Assembly: GCA_023055425.1 (NCBI GenBank)
Contig: JALGPY010000001.1
Location: forward strand, 142,811,368-142,875,367
Direction of reading: 5' to 3'
Length of the DNA stretch: 64,000 nt
Origin: Linanthus parryae
Taxonomy: Eukaryota; Streptophyta; Magnoliopsida; Ericales; Polemoniaceae
The position numbers were made by a program, and so were the translations under genes. The notes under the pieces are model-generated. The model had not been told where the DNA came from. It saw nothing but the letters and a program-made list of their open reading frames with translations, and did not search any database. Below are positions 43,960 through 55,466 of this stretch, one piece after another; position 1 is the first letter of the stretch; each line of letters opens with the position of its first letter.

Positions 43960-45180
43960 TTGGGCCATCTATGAATACTCGGTACGAGAATAGGAAGACC
44001 ATTAGAATATAGAAATGCAAAATATAAAAAGAGAGTTTTCGCAGGTACAAGAGAGTTCTGTTATTTCAGTCCATGTTGATTCTATTCTTGAACTTGGCCT
44101 TTTCGAGTTCTACTTTTAGCATCTGAAAATGTTGCAGACTTATATTGCATCCAGCAACTAATGGAAGAGAATTTATAAGCAAACGGAAACTTTCTGATGC
44201 ATATATGGAAAACCAATTATAATTATAAGTAGGAAAAGAGCGAAGCATTGCTCACCACTCTGAGGATCCATTTTGTGCCCGTGATTTCTTTGCTTCATGT
44301 GCAGCAATGCGGAACAGCTGGAAGAGATCTACTTGCCCAGAAGATGGCTCACTGATAGTCCTCGGAACGCATTTGAAGCAGAATCCACATCACTGCTAAA
44401 CTCTTTCCGTAGCTTCATAATATGATAAGAAAAAATAAGCGTAAATGCATAATCGTATACGCCTTCATAAAAGGATGAAAATTTTCTGAAAGCATCTAAT
44501 GCAGAAAACAGATATTTGACTTCAAAAGCGAAGGAAAAAAAACCTCGGCCAAAGCAGTATAGTAAAACATAAAACATTAGGTGTATTTTGATGATTGACT
44601 TGTCAAAGCACATACACTTAATGCACATTCCCTCACATTCCAGAGACATGATGGATTCAAGGATATTTTTTTGAAAAGTAGAGATTGTAATATAAACACA
44701 GACGGTGCAAGTAGAAGATTGATCAACCAACGACAATCTTTTTTATAAGTAAAGATTGTATTATAAACACAGACGGTGAAAGAAGAAGATTGATCAACCC
44801 ATTTTTCGATCATATAACAAAAGAGTACAAGGCTATAAGCACAAATTTAGATTTGAGAAATTCTCCTCACAACAAAATTGAAAGTGCAGAGAATCCTAGA
44901 CCTAAATTGGTGAATGTGCGTATGTTGATCATCAAAAATATGTTGATATCTTGCCAAATGATAACAGCTGTGCTACTCGCCAAATTTTTCCTAGTTGAGC
45001 CTTTACAACCTTGTCTCCCAACTTTGTAACGGTGTCTTTACATCTTGTGGTTGTACCGACTGGGTCCCAAACAGTTTCCCACAAACCCCTAGCAATGCAA
45101 GAAGAGGTGTGACACAGTTTTCGCATCACATTTACACATCACACACTATCGTGTGATGGATCCAGATTCCAGGGACATTA
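43960..45180. repeat. Composite module U6 (copy B of U3)
   Basis: Near-identical to 20546-21760, including the two 1-bp deletions in the exon-like block. Confidence 0.8.
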
Positions 45181-46850
45181 TTATGCGTGCAACGGACAAC
45201 AACACCAAGTAGTTGCACCAGACACCGGTTCAGTTGGTTTATGTAATCTTTTTCTTTTTCCAAGTTCCTGTGGTCGCAAATCCACTATTCTGACCAAAAA
45301 CCATTTTTAATATTTGTTTCATTCATTGGCGCTCGTGTGTATCCTTCCAGTGATCAATTTTGGTTTTTCACAAAACATAAAAACCACACAAAAAACAAGT
45401 CCCCAAACACACTAAAGGTTTTTACGAGTTTGACCCGGGTCGGCTATGTGGATCAATTTCGCCGAGCTATGACTTTCCACAGCCATTTGCTCACTTAGGT
45501 CTAAAATGAGCACGTGTTTTCTTATTATCGGTCTGTGGTTTGTCTGCATCTGTGGTTTTAAAAATCGACCCCACACAGTTATGCGGCGCTGTTGCCGCGC
45601 AGTACTGTAGGCATCGGGTACCGCTACCGCCAATACCTACAGTTTCAATCAAAGTCACGCAAGACTGATACTCTGCTGTTTTGGTCGATTCTATACCATT
45701 ACAGTGTGTTTTCTTTACCATTAAGGCCGGTACTCTATCGTTTCACTCAACAATTTAAAAAGATACACAAATTTGGTTGCCGATTCTTAATCCTCATTGG
45801 ATCTATGTTGTCTGACGTTGGAACTTGACAATTTAGTAAACAGCTTTCGTAGATAGAATTTTAATCTAGGGCACAATCAACCGAACAATTACTAAAGTGA
45901 GATCTAGCCACCAAAAATTTTAATCTAGGGCACAATTTAGTAAACAGCTTTCAAAGTTTAGCCACCAAAAATCAACCAAACAAACACAAAAATGATCGGG
46001 GTTGGTTAGTTAGTTACCCAGAAAGCGGATTTGCCGAGAACGGAGAAGGCGATCGGGGTTGATTGTCTTCGCTGGAAGACGCAGAAGAGGATGTCTTCGC
46101 TGGAAGACGCAGTGTGTAGCGACACTGCGGTGCGGATCTCTGGCTCCCAGTTCGCTCCATCTTCTCTCCCAGATCTCGCTCTCTCTCTCCCTCTGTAGGA
46201 GCTTTGATTGATTTAATGAAGGTTCCGGACACTTTTTATGGCCACGTTGTGAGCCTTGTTTACAAGTGTTCCACTAAAATGAGTGTGTGTCATTTCCTCA
46301 TATGACCAATGTCCATATCTCTGTGGTTGTTTGGATTTTGGATGGTCTGCTTGAATCGTGGTATTTCTGTATCTGTGAGAAAAAATAGTAATTTTTCCAC
46401 TTCTAGAATTCCGCGAGCTTACGATGTCAGGGGAAAATTGCTGCGACAACCGCGCTTCCTTCAATGCATCCATTAGCATTGTCAGTCCATCCAGTCGTAC
46501 TTCGTTCCCTTTTTTGTTTCCATGTCGCGTCAACATGGAATATCATATGTCCGTGGGAGCTGGCGCGGATAATGATCTCAAAGGATTCTATTTTTGTTGT
46601 GCTTCTATCTCGTTGGCAAAATTGCGGGAACAAAAATACTACTGTATGTCCCTAAAATATCACATTTGCTAGATTGACCTATAGCTTGAAAACTATTTGG
46701 GATGTCATTAGGACGTTTATGTCGGGACGTATAATATTACTCTTGCATGTAATTGGACGGCGCTTGACTGTTGAGTCGCTCAGCTTTGTGCAACCCGTCA
46801 ACGTTAGTACGAATAGAGAAAGTCAATAGCGGTTTTTCTTTTAGCTTACT

Positions 46851-47982
46851 TGAAACAGCCCGAAGGACCACGGTTCACAGCTAGTACAATTCAACCGAAA
46901 TTCCAAGTACATTATTTATAAACAAAAGGAGAAACCCTCCAGCAGAGTTTGGAAACATCGAAATAACAATGACTAAAATGTCTGAAATGTCTACGTGATG
47001 AAATGAAACTAAACGTTATTGCTGCTAAACTCCTAAGCTTCAACATGTGCGCGTTTCCCCCACCTCAATGCCAACATGCGGGTTTTACAATAGACAAAGC
47101 CGACCGCAGAAAAATTTTAATTAGTAAAAACTAAGTAAGTATACCAGAACACGTAGAGACGGAGTTTTTGGCTAACACGAGAGTATAAACAGAAAGATAA
47201 GCAATAACCACAACTTTATTCTTTATTTGGTTGAGGCATAACACGAGCCCCAACAGGTTCGATGTGGACAGAGAGGTCGCGATGGAATAATAATAAAGTA
47301 GGGTGCATCTACGGGATATCACAGTCCATCCCGATTCTCCCTAAAATAACTAGTGAGACCTTAAGTGTCGACACCCCTATACTGTTGTGACCCACACTTG
47401 CATAGGTAGTACTCCTAGTTTTCACAATAAATAAGAGGGTATATACCCTAGGGGAATCAACGCACATGTGTCCCCGGCCGTAGGCTTCACACGCATCCTC
47501 TGTACACCGTTCCCATTTCTATTATCGTACATTTATTGTTCATTATTTCACAAGGGTAAAAGATCACAATTTGGATAGTAACCACATGCTTTTCAAAACC
47601 GTTCATGATAATTCACTAGAAAGGCTTAAAGTATTGTAAAGCAGGAATCGAATTTACAGTTTGGATAACGCACACGAAACAACACATTTTGATAAGTTAA
47701 AGATGTTGTGCATATACTTACTTGGATTGAAGAAAGCTCCACACACACAAGCAAGCACGGAACTAGTACTCGTAGTACGGACTGTCAAAGAACTGATCGT
47801 CTACGAACTCGGAATCTACAATATTCAAATAATCCTAATATTAACACGTGATCAAACTCATACAACAAATGTAATTATGCCCTATATGCAAATGCAAAGA
47901 ATATTTCCCCGACAAGTTCCCAATTTAATTTACGTCACCCTAATATTAGAAAAAAATAATAGTTTACAAAGTTATGATAGTA

Positions 47983-48038
<56 letters not shown>

Positions 48039-49404
48039 CTAAAATAATAGAAATAAACTTTGAACTAATTAACTATATTCTTAAAAATCTATTTATAACT
48101 AGTTATTTAGAAAAGTGTATAATATTTAGAAATATACTAGTTTTCAAGAAAGTTAATTTAATTATTACAAGAGGAAATATCTAATTATAAACAATATATA
48201 ATCTTGAAATAAACACAAATGTAAAGCTATGTAATATCTTAAGAAAATACACTTTTATTTATTAATAAATATTTTTTTATATTAATAAAACCCTTTTTAC
48301 AAAAATTATACTATAAAAACTTATATTTAAATTCATAATGAAGAAACTAATTAATTAGAATTAATATTTAATAAATAAAACACCAATTATAAGTAAAAGA
48401 ATAATAACCTAAAAACAGCTTGTAGTTAATAAATAAGACCACCCCAAAGTTTCTGGAATGTACAACCACAACACCATCAAATTTCAGAATAGACAAAACG
48501 ACCCCCAATTTCAATTATCTCATTCAATTATACTCTCTTCTCCAAATCAACCACTGGAACAACACATTCTTGCCAACCCAAAACAACTACTGATTCATGA
48601 ACTAAGTGTGTAACTGAGAGCGTTTGAATAGAATTGAAATCAAAATAAGGGTTCTTTTATGGGTTACCGATTCGAGAAGGAGGAAGACGAACAAGGGCGG
48701 CGACGAGTGTGATGTCGCGGCTGCTGCTGCTAGCGGTGGTCGTCGCAAACTGAGGACGACGGTGGAGAGAGGGAGAAGAGACGACGTCGAACGGACGGAG
48801 AGGACGAGGGTTCGCCGATTTTGCGTCGGCCTTCTCTCGGGTCGGAACCGGGTCGGCACAAAACAGAGCCGACGATGGTTCTGTACCGCCTGGTGGTTCG
48901 CCGGGGTGAATGGAGGCTGGAGGCGAGTTGGTGGCAGGTGGATCTCGCCGCAAATTGAGCGGTGGCAGTGATGGAATTCGCCGGAAACAGAGCAGTGGTG
49001 GTGTTGGTGTTCGGAGATGGTTCTGAAAACAGGGGAGGCTCTGGGTTTGTTTTCTTCGGCAAAAACAGAGGGTGAGGATGAGGAGAAGTGACGAGGGAGA
49101 AGTGGTGAGTTGATATAGGTTGATAGGCGCGGAATTGAGAGAGATCGTGGCTTGGTTGTGATGGTGGTGATGGTGGTCCGAAGATTTTGGGGGAGATGGG
49201 TCTCTTCCCGTCGATTAGAGAGAGAGGGAGAGAGAGAGAGAAAGAGTTGTGCACGGGGTTTTACACCCAAAGTCCGGGAAAAGAAACTTTAACCCCCTTC
49301 ACCTAATTTAATAGAACTACAAATGCATACCCCCAATACTAACAATTACCCCAATTTAAGAATAATACACAAATAAATATCCTACTAAATATAGGGGTAT
49401 TACA
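46851..49404 (-). repeat. 3' LTR of the TR-GAG-like element
   Basis: 2554 bp. The outer part (46.85-48.5 kb) is AT-rich with a TAA microsatellite. 48.6-49.27 kb is GC/CpG-rich with open frames on several strands that are not conserved with the other LTR. Confidence 0.93.
47987..48034. repeat. (TAA)n microsatellite in the LTR
   Basis: About 16 uninterrupted units. The partner LTR (about 54065-54101) is shorter and interrupted, explaining much of the LTR length difference. Confidence 0.9.
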
Positions 49405-49421
49405 TCACCTTCCCCTTAAAA
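49405..49421 (-). other. Polypurine tract
   Basis: The minus strand reads TTTTAAGGGGAAGGTGA directly before the LTR TG. A related TTTTAAGGGGAATGTGA followed by TGAAACACCCC occurs at about 49559-49582. Confidence 0.8.
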
Positions 49422-49672
49422 TAACGCTTCGTCCTCAAAGCGTAAAACAGTAACTCCCCATAGAGAACATTATACCTACATGCACGATGCAATGATGCAA
49501 TTTCTATTGCACAAGAAATCGCAAAGATCATACTAACCAAACGAACAACAAATGGGGTGTTTCATCACATTCCCCTTAAAAGAGAGTGACGTCCCCGTCA
49601 CTCAAGTTACACTTGATATGGGTTTCCTAAGTCACTAAACTAGGTATTATGGTGATCTTTTAGCTAGGTTAG

Positions 49673-50065
49673 CTAGTCCAGGGTACATGGTGTCACGAGA
49701 CAATGAAATTCGAGATCGAGACAGGTAGGCGAGATAAGAGTAAGTAATCCTAGGCCCTTAACAGAATGTAACGAGATAAAGAGGAACAATGCTTCTGAAT
49801 CAGGTAAATAATATTGTGGTGAGATGGTTAGGGATGTACCAGCTGTTGCATTGGCATGTTCCACTTGATTCGGGTTCATGACATTGATAGTTCCCGTGGC
49901 GCTATTGGTTGTGGCAGTTGGTGCTGTAAGCGCAGCTACTGTTGTTGCTGATGCGGCATTACCTCCTTGGGGCCGGTTATTTTGACCATTCCCACCTTGC
50001 CAATTGTTTCCCCTGTTGTAGCCACCTCCACTATTGTTGTTGTTGTTGTTGTTGTTGTTCTTGCC
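49673..50065 (-). pseudogene. In-frame 130-codon extension of gag after a TAG
   Basis: After the gag stop at 50066-50068 the same frame stays open to 49673 and continues the Asn/Gly-rich tail (GGGYNRGNNWQGGNGQNNRP, then NVMNPNQVEHANATAG). This resembles the run-up to a protease domain. No protease follows, so this marks where pol was deleted. The TAG is probably a late mutation; readthrough is possible but the +1 context (GGC AAG) is not a known readthrough motif. Confidence 0.55.
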
Positions 50066-51172
50066 CTAGTTGTATCCTCCATTGTTGCCATTGCGGTAAC
50101 CTCCACCTTGTTGATCGTTTTGCTGGTTCTCGCCATATTGATTACCACCGTTGTAGTAGTTACCTCCACGGTTGTACTCACCATTTCCTCCTTGGCGGTT
50201 CACATTGTTGCCTCCATAACCTCCACCATTGTTGTTGTTGGGCCTGGATCGGCACTCATACCTACGATGGCCCAGCCTGCCACAGTTGAGACAATTAACC
50301 TTCCTTCCTCGGCAATCCACTCCTGGGTGGTTTCTTCCGCACCTCGTGCAGTTGAAAACTCTTACTTGGCCTTGTCCACCTTGGCTTGGGTTTCCAAACT
50401 GGTTGGTGGGGGCTGGGTTGGGACGAACCCTCTTATCTTCGGCGTTGTTTCCCGTACCGTGATTCTGGAACCCGGTTGCAGCTGGTGTCTCGGTCTTCCT
50501 TTTCTTGTTGGTTTCGGCATTACTATCCAGCATGCGCTGCATGTCGTGAGCCGCTCCATAAGCCTCCATTAGCGAGTTAAATCGTGTGGGTCCCATTGCC
50601 CTTCGAACTTCGAAGTCTAGACCTTCGACAAATTTGCGGATCCTCCGTACTTCGGTGGGTACAATTTCCCGTCCGAACCTCATGAGCTCCATAAATTTCT
50701 CATAGTAAGCAGTTAAGGTAGCTCCATCTTGCTTCAGGTGCAAAAACTCCTCAAACTTCTTCGACTTCACATGGTCGGGGTAAAACCGTTCACGCATAGC
50801 CTCCTTTAGCTGCTCCCATCCAAAGCCTTCCTGGGCGAGTAAGTCGGCTGAGACGGAAGTCCACCAGTTATCAGCTTCTTTCTTAAAGTAATAGACCGCC
50901 ACTTCTATGCGTCGGTCCTCGGGGCAACGCACCGAAATCAGTGCCTTGTGGAAGTCGCGAATCCAATTCTCTAGGATGGTCGGGTCGTCCGTCCCATAAA
51001 AGAAATCAGGGCGGAGTTCTGCAAGCTTACTCATCACGTCGCCTCCCCCAGCCTGTTGATTGTGCAGGAGTTGGGTTAGGGCTAGGGTCGCTTGTTCCAT
51101 GTTCAGGAACCGAATTGGGTCATATTTTTCTGGAAATGGAGCCGGTTGGTTTCCTTGGGTTCCCTCACTCAT
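50066..51172 (-). CDS. Ty3-gypsy Gag with two zinc knuckles
   Basis: 368 residues. Residues ~55-190 form the capsid region (RPDFFYGTDDPTILENWIRD, KKEADNWWTS, MRERFYPDHVKSKKFEEFLH, FVEGLDFEVRRAMG), the usual Retrotrans_gag pattern. Zinc knuckles lie at 275-287 (CTRCGRNHPGVDC, CX2CX3HX4C) and 294-307 (CLNCGRLGHRRYEC, CX2CX4HX4C). The tail is Asn/Gly-rich. In the family Gag assembles the particle and binds the RNA. The frame is intact up to TAG. It lies 281 bp downstream of ORF1 on the same strand. The lineage within gypsy is unclear. Confidence 0.9.
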   Translation of the reverse strand: MSEGTQGNQPAPFPEKYDPIRFLNMEQATLALTQLLHNQQAGGGDVMSKLAELRPDFFYGTDDPTILENWIRDFHKALISVRCPEDRRIEVAVYYFKKEADNWWTSVSADLLAQEGFGWEQLKEAMRERFYPDHVKSKKFEEFLHLKQDGATLTAYYEKFMELMRFGREIVPTEVRRIRKFVEGLDFEVRRAMGPTRFNSLMEAYGAAHDMQRMLDSNAETNKKRKTETPAATGFQNHGTGNNAEDKRVRPNPAPTNQFGNPSQGGQGQVRVFNCTRCGRNHPGVDCRGRKVNCLNCGRLGHRRYECRSRPNNNNGGGYGGNNVNRQGGNGEYNRGGNYYNGGNQYGENQQNDQQGGGYRNGNNGGYN

Positions 51173-51453
51173 CGTTCCTACTTCCTTGCACGTCTCCTGG
51201 TATAATATTGCATTGTACCTTTTTAAATATAACTTTACTTAATGAAATCCTAACGCGATCATACACATGAGAGAAACAATATAGAACAACCATGCATTTA
51301 TTGATTCAAATACCACATAATCCACAACGAAATCCAATTAATCCGACAAAAGACATATACTAAATCAAAATTCTAATCCTAATCGTTCTCATTTGGAAAA
51401 AAAAATGCAATGAAGAATAGAAAATGCAACTAAGGGGTGAATGGTCGGGTGTG

Positions 51454-52536
51454 TTAGGGCTCCTCAACGTCAGTCAGGCACTCAGAGCCAGTCTCTGGAA
51501 GGTCGATCTCGTCTTCACCTATTTCCTCTTCATCATCTATGAACTCATCGTGCTCTTCCTCCTGAACATGCTCTTCTTCCTGATCCTCATCCATGTTCTC
51601 CAGGCCCACATCCATGTTATCATGGCCCACATCCATGTTCTCCTGGTCCCCATTCTGATCTAAGTCTTCTAGCCGTCTTTGAATCTTAAGTGGGTCGATC
51701 TCGTAGACGTCCTGCTCGCGATGTTTGTACCTAGATTCGTTAGGTACAGCCTCGCCCCACACGTTCCAAACGAGTAGGTCACGGTATTGATGCCTCAGGC
51801 TCCTCCAAGGGTGTACATCAGGCAATCCTCGGAGTATGTAGTAGCATATGGTTAACGGATGGCTATGCCGGTCATCGAAGTGGCCCCATGCAACGCATAT
51901 ATCTATCACATAGGTACAGTACTGTGCAATGGTTTCCTGACCGGGCTGGTACATCACATGCTCTGTTCGGTGTGCCTCAGTGAGGTCATCAGAAGCAGGG
52001 ATGGGCTGTCTACCTGCTCCATATTCCCCTAGAACTTGATCGGGCACTTCCTCCTCTTCGGGAATGTGTTCCTCTTGCGCTCCCTGTTCCACCGGTTCCT
52101 CCGGATCTGACTCGGGTTCCTCATCATGCTCTTCCTCTTCCGGTTCTTCATTCTCCTCTTGTACGAGTCGATCGGCCGCTTCTTGTAACCTATCATATAG
52201 GTCGTGGAGTCGAAACATGTAAACGCCGTTATGCTTCCAAAGTCCCTCGTTAGGCACCAAGTTTCCATCTTCACCCTCGTGCACCAACTCTTCGAAGTCG
52301 TCCTTTATTGCCAGCCATGGTTGCTCGTTGGGGAGCCCATTGAGGATACAGTGACCCACTACTAATCGGTTTTGAAAGCGGTCGTCTCCAAACGCAGAGA
52401 AGCTCCAATCGTTGCAGCGTTCGTGCATACGAATGAAGTAATCGATCATTTCCTCCTGAGGTCCTAAGTATGTCATGAGCAGCGGGGAATCCTCAGGCTG
52501 GAGTGTTGGTGGGGCAGGTGCGGGTTGGGCGGCCAT
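51454..52536 (-). CDS. ORF1: acidic protein with an internally duplicated domain, unknown function
   Basis: 360 residues, intact. Two copies of a ~100-residue domain (about 20-123 and 193-294) are separated by a Glu/Asp-rich linker and followed by an acidic tail. Matching blocks: ILNGLPNEQPW (64-74) and ILRGLPDVHPW (234-244); VPNEGLWKH (94-102) and VPNESRYKH (264-272). The spacing of 30 is the same in both halves. Each half has the form Q-E-x5-Y...C-x2-W...ILxGLP, faintly like the C-terminal capsid part of Gag proteins. No known family is recognised. The ATG directly follows a 3' splice-like TTTTCTCAG. Its intact state beside an intact gag suggests a role in the element's cycle. Confidence 0.8.
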   Translation of the reverse strand: MAAQPAPAPPTLQPEDSPLLMTYLGPQEEMIDYFIRMHERCNDWSFSAFGDDRFQNRLVVGHCILNGLPNEQPWLAIKDDFEELVHEGEDGNLVPNEGLWKHNGVYMFRLHDLYDRLQEAADRLVQEENEEPEEEEHDEEPESDPEEPVEQGAQEEHIPEEEEVPDQVLGEYGAGRQPIPASDDLTEAHRTEHVMYQPGQETIAQYCTYVIDICVAWGHFDDRHSHPLTICYYILRGLPDVHPWRSLRHQYRDLLVWNVWGEAVPNESRYKHREQDVYEIDPLKIQRRLEDLDQNGDQENMDVGHDNMDVGLENMDEDQEEEHVQEEEHDEFIDDEEEIGEDEIDLPETGSECLTDVEEP

Positions 52537-52919
52537 CTGAGAAAATAGAAGGAAACAGTCTCAGAAATGTTCTAGTTCACGTATGCACTCAATATCGCGA
52601 CGAAAATTTAAATATAGACAATCTAAATAACCACACAGTATTTTCACATATGCTAAGTAGAATCACAGTAATATCCAAATGTTGAGGCATGAAATAACAC
52701 AAGTAGGACACAAATGAAGTTCCAAACAACGGGAAACTTAAATATTCAAAGAAAACAATATGGGAAAATAGCTAAGCTACCCCAAACCCCGGCTTGTTTA
52801 ATTATATTACCAGTTTTAGTTGTCCTATGTAAATTTTAAATTTCTTTAGAAAATGTTTTTAATATTTGATTTCTCTTTATTAAAGGAAAATGGAGAATCG
52901 CACTAGCTTAGAACCGTCC

Positions 52920-52931
52920 GCTCTGATACCA
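52920..52931 (-). other. Primer-binding site, initiator tRNA-Met type
   Basis: Plus GCTCTGATACCA, i.e. minus TGGTATCAGAGC, two bases inside the 5' LTR. It is a perfect match to the common plant initiator-Met primer site. Confidence 0.9.
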
Positions 52932-52933
52932 AC

Positions 52934-55466
52934 TGAAACAGCCCGAAGGACCACGGTTCACAGCTAGTACAATTCAACCGAAATTCCAAGTACATTATTT
53001 ATAAACAAAAGGAGAAACCCTCCAGCAGAGTTTGGAAACATCGAAATAACAATGACTAAAATGTCTGAAATGTCTACGTGATGAAATGAAACTAAACGTT
53101 ATTGCTGCTACACTCCTAAGCTTCAACATGTGCGTGTTTCCCCAACCTCAATGCCAACCTGCGGGTTTTACAATAGACAAAGCCGACCGCAGAAAAATTT
53201 TAATTAGTAAAAACTAAGTATACCACAACACGTAGAGACGGAGTTTTTGGCTAACACGAGAGTATAAACAGAAAGATAAGCAATAACCACAACTTTATTC
53301 TTTATTTGGTTGAGGCATAACACGAGCCCCAACAGGTTCGATGTGGACAGAGTGGTCGCGATGGAATAATAATAAAGTAGGGTGCTTCTACGGGATATCA
53401 CAGTCCATCCCGATTCTCCCTAAAATAACTAGTGAGACCTTAAGTGTCGACACCCCTATACTGTTGTGACCCACACTTGCATAGGTAGTACTCCTAGTTT
53501 TCACAATAAATAAGAGGGTATATACCCTAGGGGAATCAACGCACATGTGTCCCCGGCCGTAGGCTTCACACGCATCCTCTGTACGCCGTTCCCAATTCTA
53601 TTATCGTACATTTATTGTTCATTATTTCACAAGGGTAAAAGATCACAATTTGGATAGTAACCACATGCTTTTCAAAACCGTTCATGATAATTCACTAGAA
53701 AGGCTTAAAGTATTGTAAAGCGGGAATCGAATTTACAGTTTGGATAACGCACACGAAACAACACATTTTGATAATTTAAAGATGTTGTGCATATACTTAC
53801 TTGGATTGAAGAAAGCTCCACACACACAAGCCAGCACGGAACTAGTACTCGTAGTACGGACTGTCAAAGAACTGATCGTCTACGAACTCGGAATCTACAA
53901 TATTCAAATAATCCTAATATTAACACGTGATCAAACTCATACAACAAATGTAATTATGCCCTATATGCAAATGCAAAGAATATTTCCCCGACAAGTTCCC
54001 AATTTAATTTACGTCACCCTAATATTAGAAAAGAATAATAGTTTACAAAGTTATGATAGTAATAGTAATAATAATAATAATAATAAAAATAATAATAATA
54101 AAAAACTAAAAGAATAGAAATAAACTTTGAACTAATTAACTATATTCTTAAAAATTTATTTATAACTAGTTATTTAGAAAAGTGTATAATATTTAGAAAT
54201 ATACTAGTTTTCAAGAAAGTTAATTTAATTATTACAAGAGTAAATATCTAATTATAAACAATATATAATCTTGAAATAAACACAAATGTAAAGCTATGTA
54301 ATATCTTAAGAAAATACACTTTTATTTATTAATAAATATTTTTTATATTAATAAAACCCTTTTTACAAAAATTATACTATAAAAACTTATATTTAAATTC
54401 ATAATGAAGAAACTAATTAATTAGAATTAATATTTAATAAATAAAACACCAATTATAAGTAAAAGAATAATAACCTAAAAACAGCTTGTAGTTAATAAAT
54501 AAGACCACCCCAAAGTTTCTGGAATGTACAACCATTACCCCATCAAATTTCAGAATAGACAAAACGACCCCCAATTTCAATTATCTCATTCAATTATACT
54601 CTCTTCTCCAAATCAACCACTGGAACAACACATTCTTGCCAACCCAAAACAACTACTGATTCATGAACTAAGTGTGTAACTGAGAGCGTTTGAATAGAAT
54701 TGAAATCAAAAGAAGGGTTCTTTTATGGGTTACCGATTCGAGAAGGAGGAAGACGAACAAGGGCGGCGACGAGTGTGATGTCGCGGCTGCTGCTGCTAGC
54801 GGTGGTCGTCGCAAACTGAGGACGACGGTGGAGAGAGGGAGAAGAGACGACGTCGAACGGACGGAGAGGACGAGGGTTCGCCGATTTTGCGTCGGCCTTC
54901 TCTCGGGTCGGAACCGGGTCGGCACAAAACAGAGCCGACGATGGTTCTGTACCGCCTGGTGGTTCGCCGGGGTGAATGGAGGCTGGAGGCGAGTTGGTGG
55001 CAGGTGGATCTCGCCGCAAATTGAGCGGTGGCGGTGATGGAATTCGCCGGAAACAGAGCAGTGGTGGTGTTGGTGTTCGGAGATGGTTCTGAAAACAGGG
55101 GAGGCTCTGGGTTTGTTTTCTTCGGCAAAAACAGAGGGTGAGGATGAGGAGAAGTGACGAGAGAGAAGTGGTGAGTTGATATAGGTTGATAGGCGCGGAA
55201 TTGAGAGAGATCGTGGCTTGGTTGTGATGGTGGTGATGGTGGTCCGAAGATTTTGGGGGAGATGGGTCTCTTCCCGTCGATTAGAGAGAGAGGGAGAGAG
55301 AGAAAGAGTTGTGCACGGGGTTTTACACCCAAAGTCTGGGAAAAGACACTTTAACCCCCTTCACCTAATTTAATAGAACTACAAATGCATACCCCCAATA
55401 CTAACAATTACCCCAATTTAAGAATAATACACAAATAAATATCCTACTAAATATAGGGGTATTACA
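52934..55466 (-). repeat. 5' LTR of the TR-GAG-like element
   Basis: 2533 bp, partner of 46851-49404. It has a shorter TAA repeat and shorter GA run, plus scattered substitutions. Confidence 0.93.

Larger units (their letters stand above)
46851..55466 (-). mobile_element. Non-autonomous Ty3-gypsy element with ORF1 and gag only (TR-GAG-like), 8616 bp
   Basis: LTRs of 2554 and 2533 bp (minus strand TGTAATACCCC...CTGTTTCA) flank a 3.5-kb interior. TSD TTACT lies at 46846-46850 and 55467-55471. The empty site survives in copy A at 23.43 kb (agcttacttcctat). The initiator-Met primer site beside the right LTR and purine tract beside the left fix the minus orientation. ORF1 precedes gag; protease, RT, RNase H and integrase are absent. 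LTRs differ at roughly 25-30 positions plus indels (~1.1%). Confidence 0.92.

Noticed and set aside
48602..49270. 222-codon minus-strand frame and overlapping frames in the LTR
   Set aside because: They lie in the GC-rich part of the LTR and the frame is not kept in the partner LTR because the CT repeat differs in length; several overlapping frames are open by composition.
49936..50572. Plus-strand frames rich in Val/Cys and a minus-strand Thr-rich frame across the gag tail
   Set aside because: Shadows of the Asn/Gly codon repeats of gag in other frames.
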